A DNA stretch of 64,000 bases, taken from assembly GCA_963755195.1 (NCBI GenBank), contig CAVWIZ010000001.1, positions 744,001 through 808,000 of the forward strand, read 5' to 3'. This stretch comes from CAVQJU01 sp963755195 (GTDB lineage: Bacteria; Acidobacteriota; Vicinamibacteria; Vicinamibacterales; CAVVIG01). Numbering within the stretch: the first letter of the stretch is position 1; each line of letters begins with the position of its first letter. Both the position numbers and the translations under genes were made by a program. The notes under the pieces were generated by a model that worked only from the letters and a program-made list of their open reading frames with translations, did not search any database and was not told where the DNA came from. Below are positions 8,385 to 17,754 of the stretch, piece after piece.

Positions 8385-9213
8385 AGAGCAAGCGGGGCAG
8401 CAGTGTCGATCGCGGCGGTGCTGCGTCGTCTTCTTCTGTCGCGCCCGTCGAGGCCGCAGCGTGGAAACGCAGCCGCCGCCGCCGCCCGCGCCGAGAGCGG
8501 GCGCGCCGATCGACCTCACTGGCTACTGGGTGTCGATCGTCACGGCGGACTGGCGCTGGCGGATGGTGACGCCGGCGAAAGGCGACTATCAGGGCGTTCA
8601 GCTGAACGCCGAGGGCAGAAAAGCTGCCGACGCGTGGGATCCGGCGAAGGACGAAGCGGCCGGCGAGCAATGCAAGTCGTACGGTGCGCCCGCGCTGATG
8701 AGCGTCCCGGGACGGATTCACATCACGTGGCAGGACGACACGACGCTCAAGGTCGACACCGACGCGGGCACGCAGACGCGGCTCCTGCGCTTCCCTTCGA
8801 CAGGCTCAGGGCAAGCGGCAGCGCAGACTCCGACGGACGCGCCGCACACCTGGCAGGGCGTCTCGCAGGCGCGGTGGCTGTCGCCGCGTCCGGCCGTGCC
8901 GCTGCAGCTGCGGCCCGCCGATCGCACGGCGGACGCGCCGCCGATTCGCCCGACCGGCGGATCGCTGCAAGTCGTCACAAAGAATCTGCGTGCCGGGTAC
9001 CTGCGGAAGAACGGCGTTCCCTACAGCGAGAACGCCGTGCTGACCGAACACTGGGATCTCTACAAACGGCCGAACGGTGAGCAGTGGCTCACCATCACGA
9101 CGCAGATCGAGGATCCGCAGTATCTGTCCAACGTGAGACTGGTCGCGCCGGTGTTCAAGAAGGAACCGAACGGCAGCAAATGGGATCCGACGCCCTGTTC
9201 GTCCAGATGGTGA
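8381..9213 (+). CDS. WEGDTLVV-family-related secreted protein, copy 2 (N-terminal frame changes)
   Basis: Starts at ATG 8381, overlapping the MBL stop. The signal region (MKSKRGSS, then an alanine and leucine-rich stretch in a second frame) joins by further frame change near 8470 to an open frame with APIDLTGYWVSIVTADWRWRM, KGDYQGVQLNAEGRKAAD, HITWQDDTTLKVDTDAGTQT, YLRKNGVPYSENAVLTEHWD and LTITTQIEDPQYL. This is the shorter IDLTGYW subtype. A dispersed repeat core at 8793-8815 inserts FPSTGSGQ in the protein. The stop (9211-9213) overlaps the next start ATG 9207. Function unknown; probably periplasmic. Confidence 0.65.
8793..8815. repeat. Dispersed CCCTTCGACAGGCTCAGGG-type repeat inside a CDS
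   Basis: The core CCCTTCGACAGGCTCAGGG, followed by CAAG, is a well-known imperfect palindrome scattered in many environmental bacterial genomes. In the reverse frame it encodes the recurrent CPEPVEG-like peptide and in the gene's frame it encodes PSTGSGQ. Its position inside an open frame suggests insertion into a linker without loss of the frame. Confidence 0.55.
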
Positions 9214-10110
9214 AGATGATGACGCGCTGCTGTCGATTCGACCGTCTTGATCGTCTTGCTGTTCGCGGCGGCTCCCGCGTCCGCGCAGGTCGATCTCACC
9301 GGCACCTGGCAGCGTGTGGGGCAGCACGACAACGGCGCCGCGCGGGAACCTGTCGATCTCCTCGGCATGCCTCTCAGCGCTGACGGCCGCGCGAAGGCGC
9401 TGAGCTACGACATCGCGTCCCTCTCGGCGACCGAGCGCCAGTGCCAGATGTACCCGCCGATCTACGCGATCGTGGGTCCATTCCCGCTGCAGTTCGTCAT
9501 GGTGCCGGACCCGGTGACGCAGAAGCTGCTCGCCTGGAAGATCCTGGGGTGGGGCGATCGCGACGAGACGATGATCTGGATGGACGGACGGCCGCATCCG
9601 TCTTCGTTGGCGCCGCACTCGCACGGCGGATTCACCACGGGCCAGTGGGAAGGCGATACGCTGACCTCCGTCACCACGCACGCCAAGCTCGGCGACATCA
9701 AGCGCCACCGCGGCTTCAGCAGCGACCGTGCGACGCTCACCATGCGCTTCAACCGGCATGGCGACCTGCTCACGGTCACCGGCATCCTCGAGGATCCGGT
9801 GTATCTGGCGGAGCCGTACGTGCTGACCGAAGTGTTCCGTCTGACGACGAACCCGAACAACTTCCCGTTGACGGCGTGCGAGCCGATCGAGGAGCTGCCG
9901 CGCCTCCACGAGAATCCGGCGTTCGTGCCGCACTACCGGCCGGGCAAGCATCCGGCGATGAACGAGATGACCGAGCACTACAACATCCCGCTCGAGGCGG
10001 TCGTCGGCGGACCCGAGACGATGTATCCGGAGTACCGCAAGAAGCTGAAGGACAAGTACATACCCCCGCCGCCCGTGACCGGCCGGGGCGGCGGACCGCC
10101 GCCGCAGTAG
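9207..10110 (+). CDS. WEGDTLVV-family-related secreted protein, copy 3
   Basis: The original start is probably ATG 9207 (MVKMMTRC), overlapping the upstream stop, with one frame change near 9230 leading into a signal core VLIVLLFAAAPASAQ; TTG 9247 is the start if that is ignored. The mature protein begins VDLTGTWQRVGQHDNGA and carries RQCQMYPPIYAIVGPFPLQF, WGDRDETMIWMDGRPHPS, HGGFTTGQWEGDTLTSVTTH, RATLTMRFNRHGDLLTVTGI and a Pro/Gly-rich tail. It shares QWEGDTL with its neighbours. The four close plus-strand genes from 7380 to 10110 are probably one operon. Function unknown. Confidence 0.7.
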
Positions 10111-10254
10111 AACTCAGATCTACTTCGCTCTCTGCAGCTTTCTAAAGATTTGGTAAGCTCGACGAGTCGAGACGCGAGTTTCCCAGCCAATTAGTAGACC
10201 GCCTGGTTTTCGAAGCCACGAAAGTGCCATTCCTGGTGTCACGCGAAACGCCGC

Positions 10255-10260
10255 TATAAT
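10255..10260 (+). promoter_or_regulatory. TATAAT -10 element upstream of the DUF6152 gene
   Basis: A perfect TATAAT lies 123 bases before the DUF6152 start. No good -35 at 16-18 bases is evident. It implies a leader of about 115 bases, rich in GC repeats, for the 10384-12616 pair. Confidence 0.4.
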
Positions 10261-10383
10261 TGGGCTTTGATTTGAGCCCGGGCGCGCGCGGCACGCTGCG
10301 ACGTCTGGCGGACGGTTGTCCGGCTTCTTTTCGGTGGCTATGTGATGGCAGCTGCTACCGATCACAACTTCACGGAGGCATAA

Positions 10384-10788
10384 ATGATTGGACGAGCTTT
10401 GGGATGTGTCGTCGTGTGCGGGTGTCTGATGGCCGGTGCCTCGCTCCAGGCGCATCATTCCCTCGCCGGCGTCTACGACATGAAGGCGGAGAAGGAAATC
10501 GCGGGCACGCTGACCGCGATCAAGTTCGTGAATCCGCACGGATCGATGACGATCACGGTGAAAAACCCCGACGGGACGACAACCGACTGGACGTTCACGA
10601 CCGGCTCGGCCACGACGCTCGCCGATCGCGGGATCAGCAAAGTCGGCCCGAATGCGCTCAAGGTCGGCGAAGCGTTGACCGCGAAGTTCATCCCGGCACG
10701 GAACGGGAGTCCATTGGGATTCCTCAAGTCGATTACGCGGGCGGACGGCACCGTCATGAATATCTCCGCGGGCAACCCGAACGACTAA
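10384..10788 (+). CDS. DUF6152 family secreted protein
   Basis: A 134-residue protein with a signal peptide (cleavage near LQA-HHS) whose mature N-terminus is AHHSLAGVYD, followed by IAGTLTAIKFVNPHGSMTI. AHHS...YD and G-T-x...F-x-NPH are the hallmarks of DUF6152. The structural role is unknown; the fold is predicted to be a small beta-barrel. GGAGG lies seven bases before the ATG. The next gene (10808) starts 19 bases later, so the two form an operon. In Acidobacteriota this family is often adjacent to WEGDTLVV-family proteins, as here (family association from memory). Confidence 0.8.
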   Translation: MIGRALGCVVVCGCLMAGASLQAHHSLAGVYDMKAEKEIAGTLTAIKFVNPHGSMTITVKNPDGTTTDWTFTTGSATTLADRGISKVGPNALKVGEALTAKFIPARNGSPLGFLKSITRADGTVMNISAGNPND

Positions 10789-10807
10789 GCGGTAACGGGA
10801 GATCACT

Positions 10808-12616
10808 ATGGCTTCTCGAAAAAGAATGATGTGGACGAGTGTCGCCATCGTGGCCACTCTCATGATAGGCGTGCCGTCCCTGTCGAGCGCTCAGGCTCGA
10901 GGCGCAGCGCCGGCCCCGGCAGCAGGCGCCCAGGCTCCCGGCCCCGGACAAGGTCGTGGTCGCGGCGCTCCGCCGTTCACCCCGGCAGCCGGTGCGAAGG
11001 ACCTGAAGTCAGTCCTCTTCAATTGGGGCTGGCACATGGGCATGTTGCGGAGCAATGAGGAATACGACGTCCTCATGACGCTCGATTATCAGGGCAAGGG
11101 CACCATGCAGGTGAACGGGCAGCCCTGCAACGTGACGATGTACCGAAGCGACATCAGCTATCGTGCGTCCGGTGAGCGGATCCGGATCACCGGCACCCGG
11201 CCCAACGGTCAGAGTTGTTCGACGATCGAAGTCGTCAGTGGCGCGTACGCGTGGAACGAGGACATTCAGGGTGCCGAGCTCGTCCCGGGCCAGGGCAAAG
11301 CCACGCCGATGCCGGCAACCGTCGAGGAGCGGATGATTCGCCTGTGGTCAGGCCCGCAGGGTGCGTTCAAAGCCGCGTTCGGCGGGACGTCGGATCCACC
11401 CTCAATGACACCCCGACCGCAAAAGCTGGCAGCCGATGTGATGACTGTAGGTAAGACGTCTGTCGCATGGGCAGGCAACAAGCCGGTGTTGACGTACCCG
11501 ATCCCCGGCGTTCCGACTGCGATGGCGACCGCCACGCTCGACGCAAAATTCATGGCCGAGAGTGTCGTCGTGAAACACGGCGCGAACACGTACGAGTTCA
11601 CGTACAGCGACTACAAGGACTGGAACAACCCGCTAAATCCGGCCGAGGCACTGTACACCGGCAGGATGACGGAGAAGAAAAACGGCACCGTCATTCGCGA
11701 CATCACGACTACGGTGACGGAAACCGCGCAGATGTATGTCGTCGTGCCTGTTCCGGCGAGCGTCAGGGCGGCGATCAAGCCGACGCTTCAGCCGCCCAAC
11801 TGGACGATCACGCCAAACAACCCACCGCCGGCGGCGGTGGCCGCCGTCGCAACGCCGCGGGCGGCCAATGGGAAGCCGGATCTGACCGGGGTCTGGGGTG
11901 GCGGCTATAACCCCATTAGCGGTGGCGGAACCCGCCGATGTGGTCCCACGCAGACGAAGGTCAACTGCAACATCCCGATGGACAACTTCTGGGTGGACTA
12001 CGAGTGGCTCTCGCCCTGGCGGTTTGGCGTCAATGGTCTTCCCGTTTACAAACCCGAGCTCTGGGACAAGATTCAGGAACTCGATCAGTGGACGAACAAG
12101 TACGATCCGGTCATGACGTGCCAGCCCCTCGGACTCCCACGGCACGGCACGCCGCGTCGAATCATCCAGCAGGATAAAGACGTCATCTTCTTCTACGGAG
12201 CGAACGCCGATTACGGTGGCGGAGCCGCGGAATTCCGCGACATTCCAACAGATGGCCGCCAGCGGAACGCGCGGACGCAAAGCCTGGCCACGTACTATGG
12301 GAACAGCATAGGCACCTGGGAAGGGGACACGCTCGTCATCGACTCCATTAATTTCGTCGATTCGACGTGGTTGGGACGAGGGGGCCTCATCCACTCCTCC
12401 AGCATGCATATCATCGAGAGGCTCACACGTGTTGGAGACGAAATCCGATACGACATGACCATCGAAGATCCGGAGATGTTCGTTGAGCCGTTTGTGATGC
12501 CGACCCGCGTCCTGCGCCAGGGGAGCGGCCCCTTTGGTGGCGACGGAATCCAGGCAGAGCGCTCGTATTGCGAGGTGTACGAAGAGGGCAACGTCACGAA
12601 TCAGCTTCGACACTAA
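10808..12616 (+). CDS. Large secreted protein with C-terminal WEGDTLVV domain, copy 4
   Basis: A 602-residue protein with a signal peptide (MASRKRMMWTSVAIVATLMI...SSAQ), a Pro/Gly-rich linker and two parts. Residues about 60-330 form an unrecognised domain (LKSVLFNWGWHMGMLRSN, VNGQPCNVTMYR, TYEFTYSDYKDWNNPLNPAE). Residues about 355-602 form a WEGDTLVV-family domain: GKPDLTGVWGGGYNP, CQPLGLPRHGTPRRIIQQD, NSIGTWEGDTLVIDSINF, ERLTRVGDEIRYDMTIEDPE and a C-terminal ERSYCEVYEEGN. It is a natural fusion rather than an artefact, since the frame is open throughout. Probably cotranscribed with the DUF6152 gene. A hairpin at 12639-12670 follows. Confidence 0.75.
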   Translation: MASRKRMMWTSVAIVATLMIGVPSLSSAQARGAAPAPAAGAQAPGPGQGRGRGAPPFTPAAGAKDLKSVLFNWGWHMGMLRSNEEYDVLMTLDYQGKGTMQVNGQPCNVTMYRSDISYRASGERIRITGTRPNGQSCSTIEVVSGAYAWNEDIQGAELVPGQGKATPMPATVEERMIRLWSGPQGAFKAAFGGTSDPPSMTPRPQKLAADVMTVGKTSVAWAGNKPVLTYPIPGVPTAMATATLDAKFMAESVVVKHGANTYEFTYSDYKDWNNPLNPAEALYTGRMTEKKNGTVIRDITTTVTETAQMYVVVPVPASVRAAIKPTLQPPNWTITPNNPPPAAVAAVATPRAANGKPDLTGVWGGGYNPISGGGTRRCGPTQTKVNCNIPMDNFWVDYEWLSPWRFGVNGLPVYKPELWDKIQELDQWTNKYDPVMTCQPLGLPRHGTPRRIIQQDKDVIFFYGANADYGGGAAEFRDIPTDGRQRNARTQSLATYYGNSIGTWEGDTLVIDSINFVDSTWLGRGGLIHSSSMHIIERLTRVGDEIRYDMTIEDPEMFVEPFVMPTRVLRQGSGPFGGDGIQAERSYCEVYEEGNVTNQLRH

Positions 12617-12638
12617 GAACTGACCAAAAGTGCTAGTC

Positions 12639-12670
12639 AAGGGACAGAGAGCAACTGCTCCCTGTCCCTT
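12639..12670. repeat. Strong AAGGGACAG hairpin between convergent genes
   Basis: AAGGGACAG (12639-12647) pairs with CTGTCCCTT (12662-12670), and inner GAGCA (12649-12653) pairs with TGCTC (12656-12660) around a two-base loop. It lies between the convergent ends of 10808-12616 and 12762-13757. It may be a bidirectional terminator or a dispersed palindromic element; no T-run follows. Confidence 0.55.
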
Positions 12671-12761
12671 AACTTTGATTCGTTACACCGCTGGGTTCTC
12701 GGCCGCACTTGAAACGCAACGTCGTCATGGACCGTCGGCGCGCTCGCCACACCGATCACGA

Positions 12762-13757
12762 TTAAGAGAGCGGCCGGAACGCCTGAGCGACGAGACATGT
12801 GCAGGAACCGCCCGTGGTCAACAAGTTGATCCCGCCGAACTGCTCCAGAAAACTGCGGTGGATGCCTTCGCGGCCTCCCATCGAGCAAACGATTTGGTTG
12901 TTCTCACACCGGCATGCCATGCGGACCAGCGGCTGACGCAACGTGCCCGACATCAACTTGTAGTAGTTGCCGAAATGGTTCAAGTCGGGCGCGATCGGCG
13001 CATCGACGGGCGGGAGACTGTCGATCAGTAGCTGCGCATCCGCTCGAATCCGAGCCACGATGGTTGGCTGGGTGTCGCCGAGATTGCCGAATCCGATTCG
13101 AACGAACCCATCCTGATCAGGTGGCACAGTGTATTTGACGTCCTCGACTCCAGGCTGGACGGTGATCGTCCCGTACTCGTCGTAGAACTCAAAAAATGCA
13201 TCAGCCAGCGCCTTGTGCGATCGCAAGCAACTGATGTTACCGCCAGAGAGCCGCACGACCGACTGGACGCGCGCATCGCGGCCGGTGACGTCGACATCAA
13301 ACGCCCCTTTCGTGAGCGCATTGAGGTTGCCGAGTCGCGTCAGCGGGCGCCACCGGTCTGGCTCCGCGCCCACCTTGGCACAGGTGACCTCGAATCCAGA
13401 TTCGCCGACTTCCTCATCGGGCTCGTGCTGGACGGCGTCATATCGTTCGTTGAACGGTAACCAGACCGCCATACCCTTGATCTTGAGCGTGACCCATCCG
13501 GGCACAGATAGGGGGCTCACCGGCATCGGCAGTTGACTGAGAATTCCCGGTCCGTCGGCAAACGCGCTCTCCTGCACCCGCAGCAACGCGTTGTGCAGAT
13601 GGCCGTCGTGCGCGTGTCCACCGGCACCGCCATCGTCGACTACGAACACGATCGACATCGGTTCTGCCCGGCTGGTGACAGTCTGTCCCAAAGGCGGCGG
13701 TTGTATGTGGCGTACCACTGCAAACAGACCACGAAAGTTCACGGTAAAGTCAGTCAT
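12762..13757 (-). CDS. Unknown 331-residue protein, last gene of the CHAT operon
   Basis: A 331-residue protein without a signal peptide or membrane segment. Its ATG (13757) overlaps the CHAT gene stop as ATGA, so it is translationally coupled to the protease. I do not recognise the fold. It contains VDDGGAGGHAHDGHLHNALL (His-rich, a possible metal site), a mixed beta-rich middle, PTIVARIRADAQLLIDSLPP, and a C-terminal region with three cysteine clusters (ACRCENN, IVCSMGG, GGSCTCLV). By position it could be the substrate, partner or effector of the CHAT protease. That is inference only. Confidence 0.6.
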   Translation of the reverse strand: MTDFTVNFRGLFAVVRHIQPPPLGQTVTSRAEPMSIVFVVDDGGAGGHAHDGHLHNALLRVQESAFADGPGILSQLPMPVSPLSVPGWVTLKIKGMAVWLPFNERYDAVQHEPDEEVGESGFEVTCAKVGAEPDRWRPLTRLGNLNALTKGAFDVDVTGRDARVQSVVRLSGGNISCLRSHKALADAFFEFYDEYGTITVQPGVEDVKYTVPPDQDGFVRIGFGNLGDTQPTIVARIRADAQLLIDSLPPVDAPIAPDLNHFGNYYKLMSGTLRQPLVRMACRCENNQIVCSMGGREGIHRSFLEQFGGINLLTTGGSCTCLVAQAFRPLS

Positions 13758-16700
13758 CGCGCAAAAACCTCCTGAGAGTCGCCACCTCCGGACTGGCCGA
13801 CCACGACGAAGGCTGCCCAGCGCGAAGGCCGCATGTGGGGTACCGCCCAGCGCTGCGAGTCCCGTAGCGCTGACGCGGCATTCCCGCTGTTGGTGAAACG
13901 CTCATGGAAATAACTGAGAAACGCCGCCGACGCGGCGTCGTCGATGTCCCACAGTGTGGCGACAACGGCTGGAGCGCCCGCGATCAGGAACGGCCGCGCG
14001 AGACTCAACACGCCCTCGCCGCGGCGAACCTGGCCGCCGCCCGTCGTGCACGCGGCGAGCACCACCAGGCGCGTGTGTTCGAGCCGCATCGAGGCAATCT
14101 CCGTCGCATCAAGCGTCGGCGAGGCGCCGACGGCGGGCTCCGCCGAGAACTGCAGATGCGCCATCAGCGGGTAACGCGGATTGGCGACGGCGTGTCCGGC
14201 GAAGTGCACGACATCGGCCTTCGGCGCCGACAGCAGGAACGCCGCCTTGGTCGCGCGGTCGCGCGAGACCACTTCGGCGCTGTCGTACAGCCGCGCGATC
14301 GAGCGTCCCTCTCGCGCCGAACCGGGCAAGGCCGCGAACGCTCCGGCCGGTGCCGGATCCGTCACCGCGAATACTGTCGCCGGACGCGCCGCCGGGCGGG
14401 GATGTTGCCGTTGCCACGCGAGCAGCGTGGCACTCGGCGCGGTAGTCAGCGCATGGCTGTCGACGAGGTAGGCGCCTGAACGGCGGTCGCGCAGTGCCGC
14501 GAACGGCAAACGATGCAAGGCGCCGTCCGGCATGATGGTGATAGCGGTTCCAGCGGGCAGCGCTCGCTGAATCGGTGCCAGCAACATGTCGAAGAGCTGT
14601 TGCGAGGCCGCCTCCCAGTCCTTCTCGGGCGCGTCGCGCTGCAGCGCTTCCTGCAGGGCAACCACTCGGCGTTCCAGAACCGTGCGGTCAACGGCAACAC
14701 GTTCGAATACGACTTCGTCCGTCGCGATGGCCCAGATCAGAAGCTCGCGTGGGAGCAGCGCGTAGTACACGATGCGCTCGGCTGGAATCAGGAGGCGTTG
14801 CAAGACGGCCGCAGAGGACAGCACATGCGCCCCTGGCAGCGACTCGAGGAGGGTCCGCCCCCGGGCTTCCTCGGCGGCCTCGAACGCTGCATCCGGCGAG
14901 CGGCGTGCCGCCAACCTCAGGCGTTCTTCGTACAAATCCCAGACAACGTCTTGCGACAAGAGACGCTGGCGAACTGTCGGTATCGTCTGTCGATACGCCT
15001 GATAGGTGGAAACTCCGGCTGCGAAGTCTTCTTCGGCGCGCGTCCAGTCGCCTGCCGCGGCATAGGCTCGGCCGCGCAGGAGGTACAGCGGCGCCACGCG
15101 CTCGGCGTATTGCCACTCGTCGAAGAACGACAGCGCCTCTGTTGCCGCGGCGATCGCGGCACGTGGGTTGGCGTCGCGTTCGACTTCGGCCACGCCGGCC
15201 AGGTACTCATGCCGGGCGCGGCGGCCAGTACCCCAACGGCCGTTCCGCGCCGGATCGGGCCGTGCCACCACCAGGTCGTCGCGGGCGGCCTCGATGTTGC
15301 CGATGCTCGCGTAGGCGCGCGCACGAATCAGCGATGACTCGGCAACGCGCAGGTGCTGGTTGGTTGCGATCGCGGTGTCGCGCGCTGATGTCAGCACCTG
15401 AACGGCGGCGTACGGCATCCGCGTCTCCGTCATCCACAGACCAACGTTCAACAGGACGGCATATCGCCGGCGGGCGCTCGCGATTTCGTTCAGCATCTTC
15501 ACGGCATCGCGCAGTGACTGCCAACCGGCATCACTCTCCCCGAGCCGCATGCGAGTATCGGCGACGAGGACTTGGGTGGCCGCGAGGTGCCCGGATTCGC
15601 GGACGTGCTGCAGCACCTCGAGTGAGTCTCGGAACAGCGGCTCCGCCGCCGCATAATTGGCGCGGTTGGCGAAGGTGAGCGACTGAAGATACAGGAGACG
15701 ACCGGCCAGTGCGCCGTGGCCGCGAGCCATCGCCGCAGCCACGGCGGTCTGCAATTCCTGTTCGACCGCGTCGAGCCGCTCGCCATTGTAGGTGGTGAAC
15801 TCCGCATAGATACGGTTCGCCTGTGCCCAGCCGTGGAGCGGATTCGAGGCGGCGCCGAGGCGGCGTTCGGCTTCGACAAACAGCGGGATCGATTCGCGGT
15901 CGTCCTCGAACGCCGTCCGCGCGTCCCCGTAGGCGATGAGTCCCGCCGCAGCATCGGCGAGGCGCGGTTCGCGCCGCCGCACCGCGCGCCGGAGATCCTC
16001 GACGGCCTGCGCATCCAGAGCGTCGCCACGCGCGCGAAGCGCGAAAGCGAGCGTGTCCGCGAGAGTCAGCAGGGACGCGGCCCTCGCGGCATCCCCGTCA
16101 ACGTGCGCTCGCGCCCACGCCGGCAGAAGCTTCTCCTCCAGGCGTTCACGGCAGGTCTGCGGTGCCTCCTGGCACAACAGGCTCATCGTCGTCGCGTCCC
16201 AGTCGGGACGTGCGAATCGCTCGTCGAATGCCGCCGCCGGTCCGGGGATGTCGGCTAGTGCGGCCAAGCCCGCGCGGGCCTCGCCCACCCACTGCGACGC
16301 GGTGTCGAGGGCGAGGTAACGGAGCCAAGCGCTACGCGCCTGGCCGGCAAGCCCGAACATCGTCAACGCCAGCGCCTGGTTGAACACAGCTGGTGCGTGG
16401 GAGGGCGACAACGCGAGCGCATGGCTCGCATGATCCAGGGCCAACGCCACGTCGCGCGCGCTGCCGGTGCGCGCAGCGGACATCAAGTAGGCCCCGGCGA
16501 CGTTGGAGAGCGCGTCCGGGTCGTCCCCCGGACCCTCCGTCGTCAAGGTCGCGAGACCCCGCTCGCTTTCGCCAGACAACGTGCGGGCGACGCCGAGATC
16601 CTGACCGTGGTCCAGGCGACGGTCCTCAAACGCGAGCTCGAAAACACCGACGGCACCGCGCACCTGCGCGTTGGTCAACAGTGTCGGCGCCGGCACCGAC

Positions 16701-16888
16701 CGGAGCGGCCGGTCGAAGCACCCGGTCCAACGCGGTTGAACGGATGCAGGAGAGGCGGAAGCGTGAAGCAAGAGTGCCGTCGCATCAGCCGGACACGCCG
16801 GCTGGCCCGCGGCGCTCCACACGTAGACACCGATCGCCGCTAGAAGGCCCGCCGTCAGCAGCACGACCACTCTCGCCAGACGTCTCAT
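13754..16888 (-). CDS. Membrane-anchored TPR-CHAT caspase-like protease
   Basis: The start is taken at ATG 16888, overlapping the previous stop as ATGA (1044 residues); a longer start at 16972 is possible. Residues 6-26 form one hydrophobic segment (signal anchor). Residues about 50-650 hold repeated alanine-rich TPR-like helices. The C-terminal CHAT domain has SLPGAHVLSSAAVLQ, PDGALHRLPFAAL, ALPGSAREGRSIARLY, DVVHFAGHAVANPRYPL with catalytic H899, and LVVLAACTTGGGQVRRGEGV with catalytic C947, ending in GAPAVVATLWDIDD. Both members of the Cys-His dyad are present, so it should be active. CHAT proteases cleave partner proteins after sensing via the TPRs (for example Craspase Csx29 and CHAT-gasdermin pairs). 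The operon also encodes a sigma factor and a zinc-finger membrane protein. Confidence 0.9.
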   Translation of the reverse strand: MRRLARVVVLLTAGLLAAIGVYVWSAAGQPACPADATALLLHASASPASVQPRWTGCFDRPLRSVPAPTLLTNAQVRGAVGVFELAFEDRRLDHGQDLGVARTLSGESERGLATLTTEGPGDDPDALSNVAGAYLMSAARTGSARDVALALDHASHALALSPSHAPAVFNQALALTMFGLAGQARSAWLRYLALDTASQWVGEARAGLAALADIPGPAAAFDERFARPDWDATTMSLLCQEAPQTCRERLEEKLLPAWARAHVDGDAARAASLLTLADTLAFALRARGDALDAQAVEDLRRAVRRREPRLADAAAGLIAYGDARTAFEDDRESIPLFVEAERRLGAASNPLHGWAQANRIYAEFTTYNGERLDAVEQELQTAVAAAMARGHGALAGRLLYLQSLTFANRANYAAAEPLFRDSLEVLQHVRESGHLAATQVLVADTRMRLGESDAGWQSLRDAVKMLNEIASARRRYAVLLNVGLWMTETRMPYAAVQVLTSARDTAIATNQHLRVAESSLIRARAYASIGNIEAARDDLVVARPDPARNGRWGTGRRARHEYLAGVAEVERDANPRAAIAAATEALSFFDEWQYAERVAPLYLLRGRAYAAAGDWTRAEEDFAAGVSTYQAYRQTIPTVRQRLLSQDVVWDLYEERLRLAARRSPDAAFEAAEEARGRTLLESLPGAHVLSSAAVLQRLLIPAERIVYYALLPRELLIWAIATDEVVFERVAVDRTVLERRVVALQEALQRDAPEKDWEAASQQLFDMLLAPIQRALPAGTAITIMPDGALHRLPFAALRDRRSGAYLVDSHALTTAPSATLLAWQRQHPRPAARPATVFAVTDPAPAGAFAALPGSAREGRSIARLYDSAEVVSRDRATKAAFLLSAPKADVVHFAGHAVANPRYPLMAHLQFSAEPAVGASPTLDATEIASMRLEHTRLVVLAACTTGGGQVRRGEGVLSLARPFLIAGAPAVVATLWDIDDAASAAFLSYFHERFTNSGNAASALRDSQRWAVPHMRPSRWAAFVVVGQSGGGDSQEVFAR

Positions 16889-17754
16889 GGCGCGGCCGCC
16901 AATGCCCGCTCGCGTCGTTCGGCTTCCGCCGCCCAAGGCGACCCGGGGTCGAGGCCGGCGACCGTGCGCCACGCGGCGATTGCCGCTTGACTCTTGCCCA
17001 TGTGCTCGAGAGCGGCCGCCAGATTGAACGAGGCTTCCGCGAGGCTAGGCTCGAGCATCAGCGCCTGATCCGCCGCGCGGCGGGCCTTCTCGTAGTCGTC
17101 TCTGCTGCCGGTGCGAAGCCCGCGCTGGATGTGCGCGGCCGCCAGGTCGCTCCAAAATCGCGCGTTGCCAGACAACTGGGCGGCTGCCCGTTCCAGGGCG
17201 GCGATCGACGCATCGAGATCGCCGCTCACAAGGTAGGCCACGCCGAGAGCGGCCTCACGCTGAGGCGACGGATTGGCACGGGCGTTGCGCTCGATAGCCG
17301 CAACACTAACCTGCACACGCGGCGAGCCTGTCCCTACCGGCTCACCGGCGCGAGCGGGCGACGGCGCCGGCGCGTACGGAAACCCTCCGGTCAGACGACC
17401 GTCGATCGGCCGAGTGGCTTCGGCACCAACCGCGGCGACGAGCTCCTGTAGTTCTCCACTTGTGGTTTCTCCCCGTTGCGACAGCCACGAAAGGCGAATC
17501 GCGAGAATGACCAGTGCGGCAGCTGCGGCAAACGCGCCGATACGGAGCCAATGTGTTCGGAATAGCAACGCCGGTTTCTGACGACTGCTCGAGTGGATCC
17601 ATGCGGCGGTCTCTACCACCACGTGGCGGCAGTCCTCGCACTCCAGCAGATGGGCTTCGACCATGGGGCGAGCCGCGTTGGGCAACGTGCGTTCGACGTA
17701 GGCTGCCAACTCTTCGGCCTCCGGGCATGCGGCGCGTTCAGCTTCTATCGCCAT
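16885..17754 (-). CDS. Membrane zf-HC2 (putative anti-sigma) protein with periplasmic TPRs
   Basis: A 289-residue protein. An N-terminal anti-sigma-type zinc finger has C10, H35, C39 and C42 (HLLECEDC). One transmembrane helix spans about residues 71-88, followed by a Pro/Ala-rich linker and three or so TPR motifs (REAALGVAYLVSGDLDASIA, ARFWSDLAAAHIQRGLR, ASFNLAAALEHMGKSQAAIA). zf-HC2 proteins hold ECF sigma factors at the membrane. The gene starts ten bases inside the sigma gene and ends in the CHAT start, consistent with one stoichiometric complex. TPRs on the outer side could receive the same signal as the TPRs of the CHAT protein. Anti-sigma activity is inferred from the domain and position. 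Confidence 0.85.
   Translation of the reverse strand: MAIEAERAACPEAEELAAYVERTLPNAARPMVEAHLLECEDCRHVVVETAAWIHSSSRQKPALLFRTHWLRIGAFAAAAALVILAIRLSWLSQRGETTSGELQELVAAVGAEATRPIDGRLTGGFPYAPAPSPARAGEPVGTGSPRVQVSVAAIERNARANPSPQREAALGVAYLVSGDLDASIAALERAAAQLSGNARFWSDLAAAHIQRGLRTGSRDDYEKARRAADQALMLEPSLAEASFNLAAALEHMGKSQAAIAAWRTVAGLDPGSPWAAEAERRERALAAAP

Noticed and set aside
8806..9978. A minus-strand frame of 390 codons
   Set aside because: Antisense to two secreted proteins with conserved WEGDTL motifs; no evidence for a gene.
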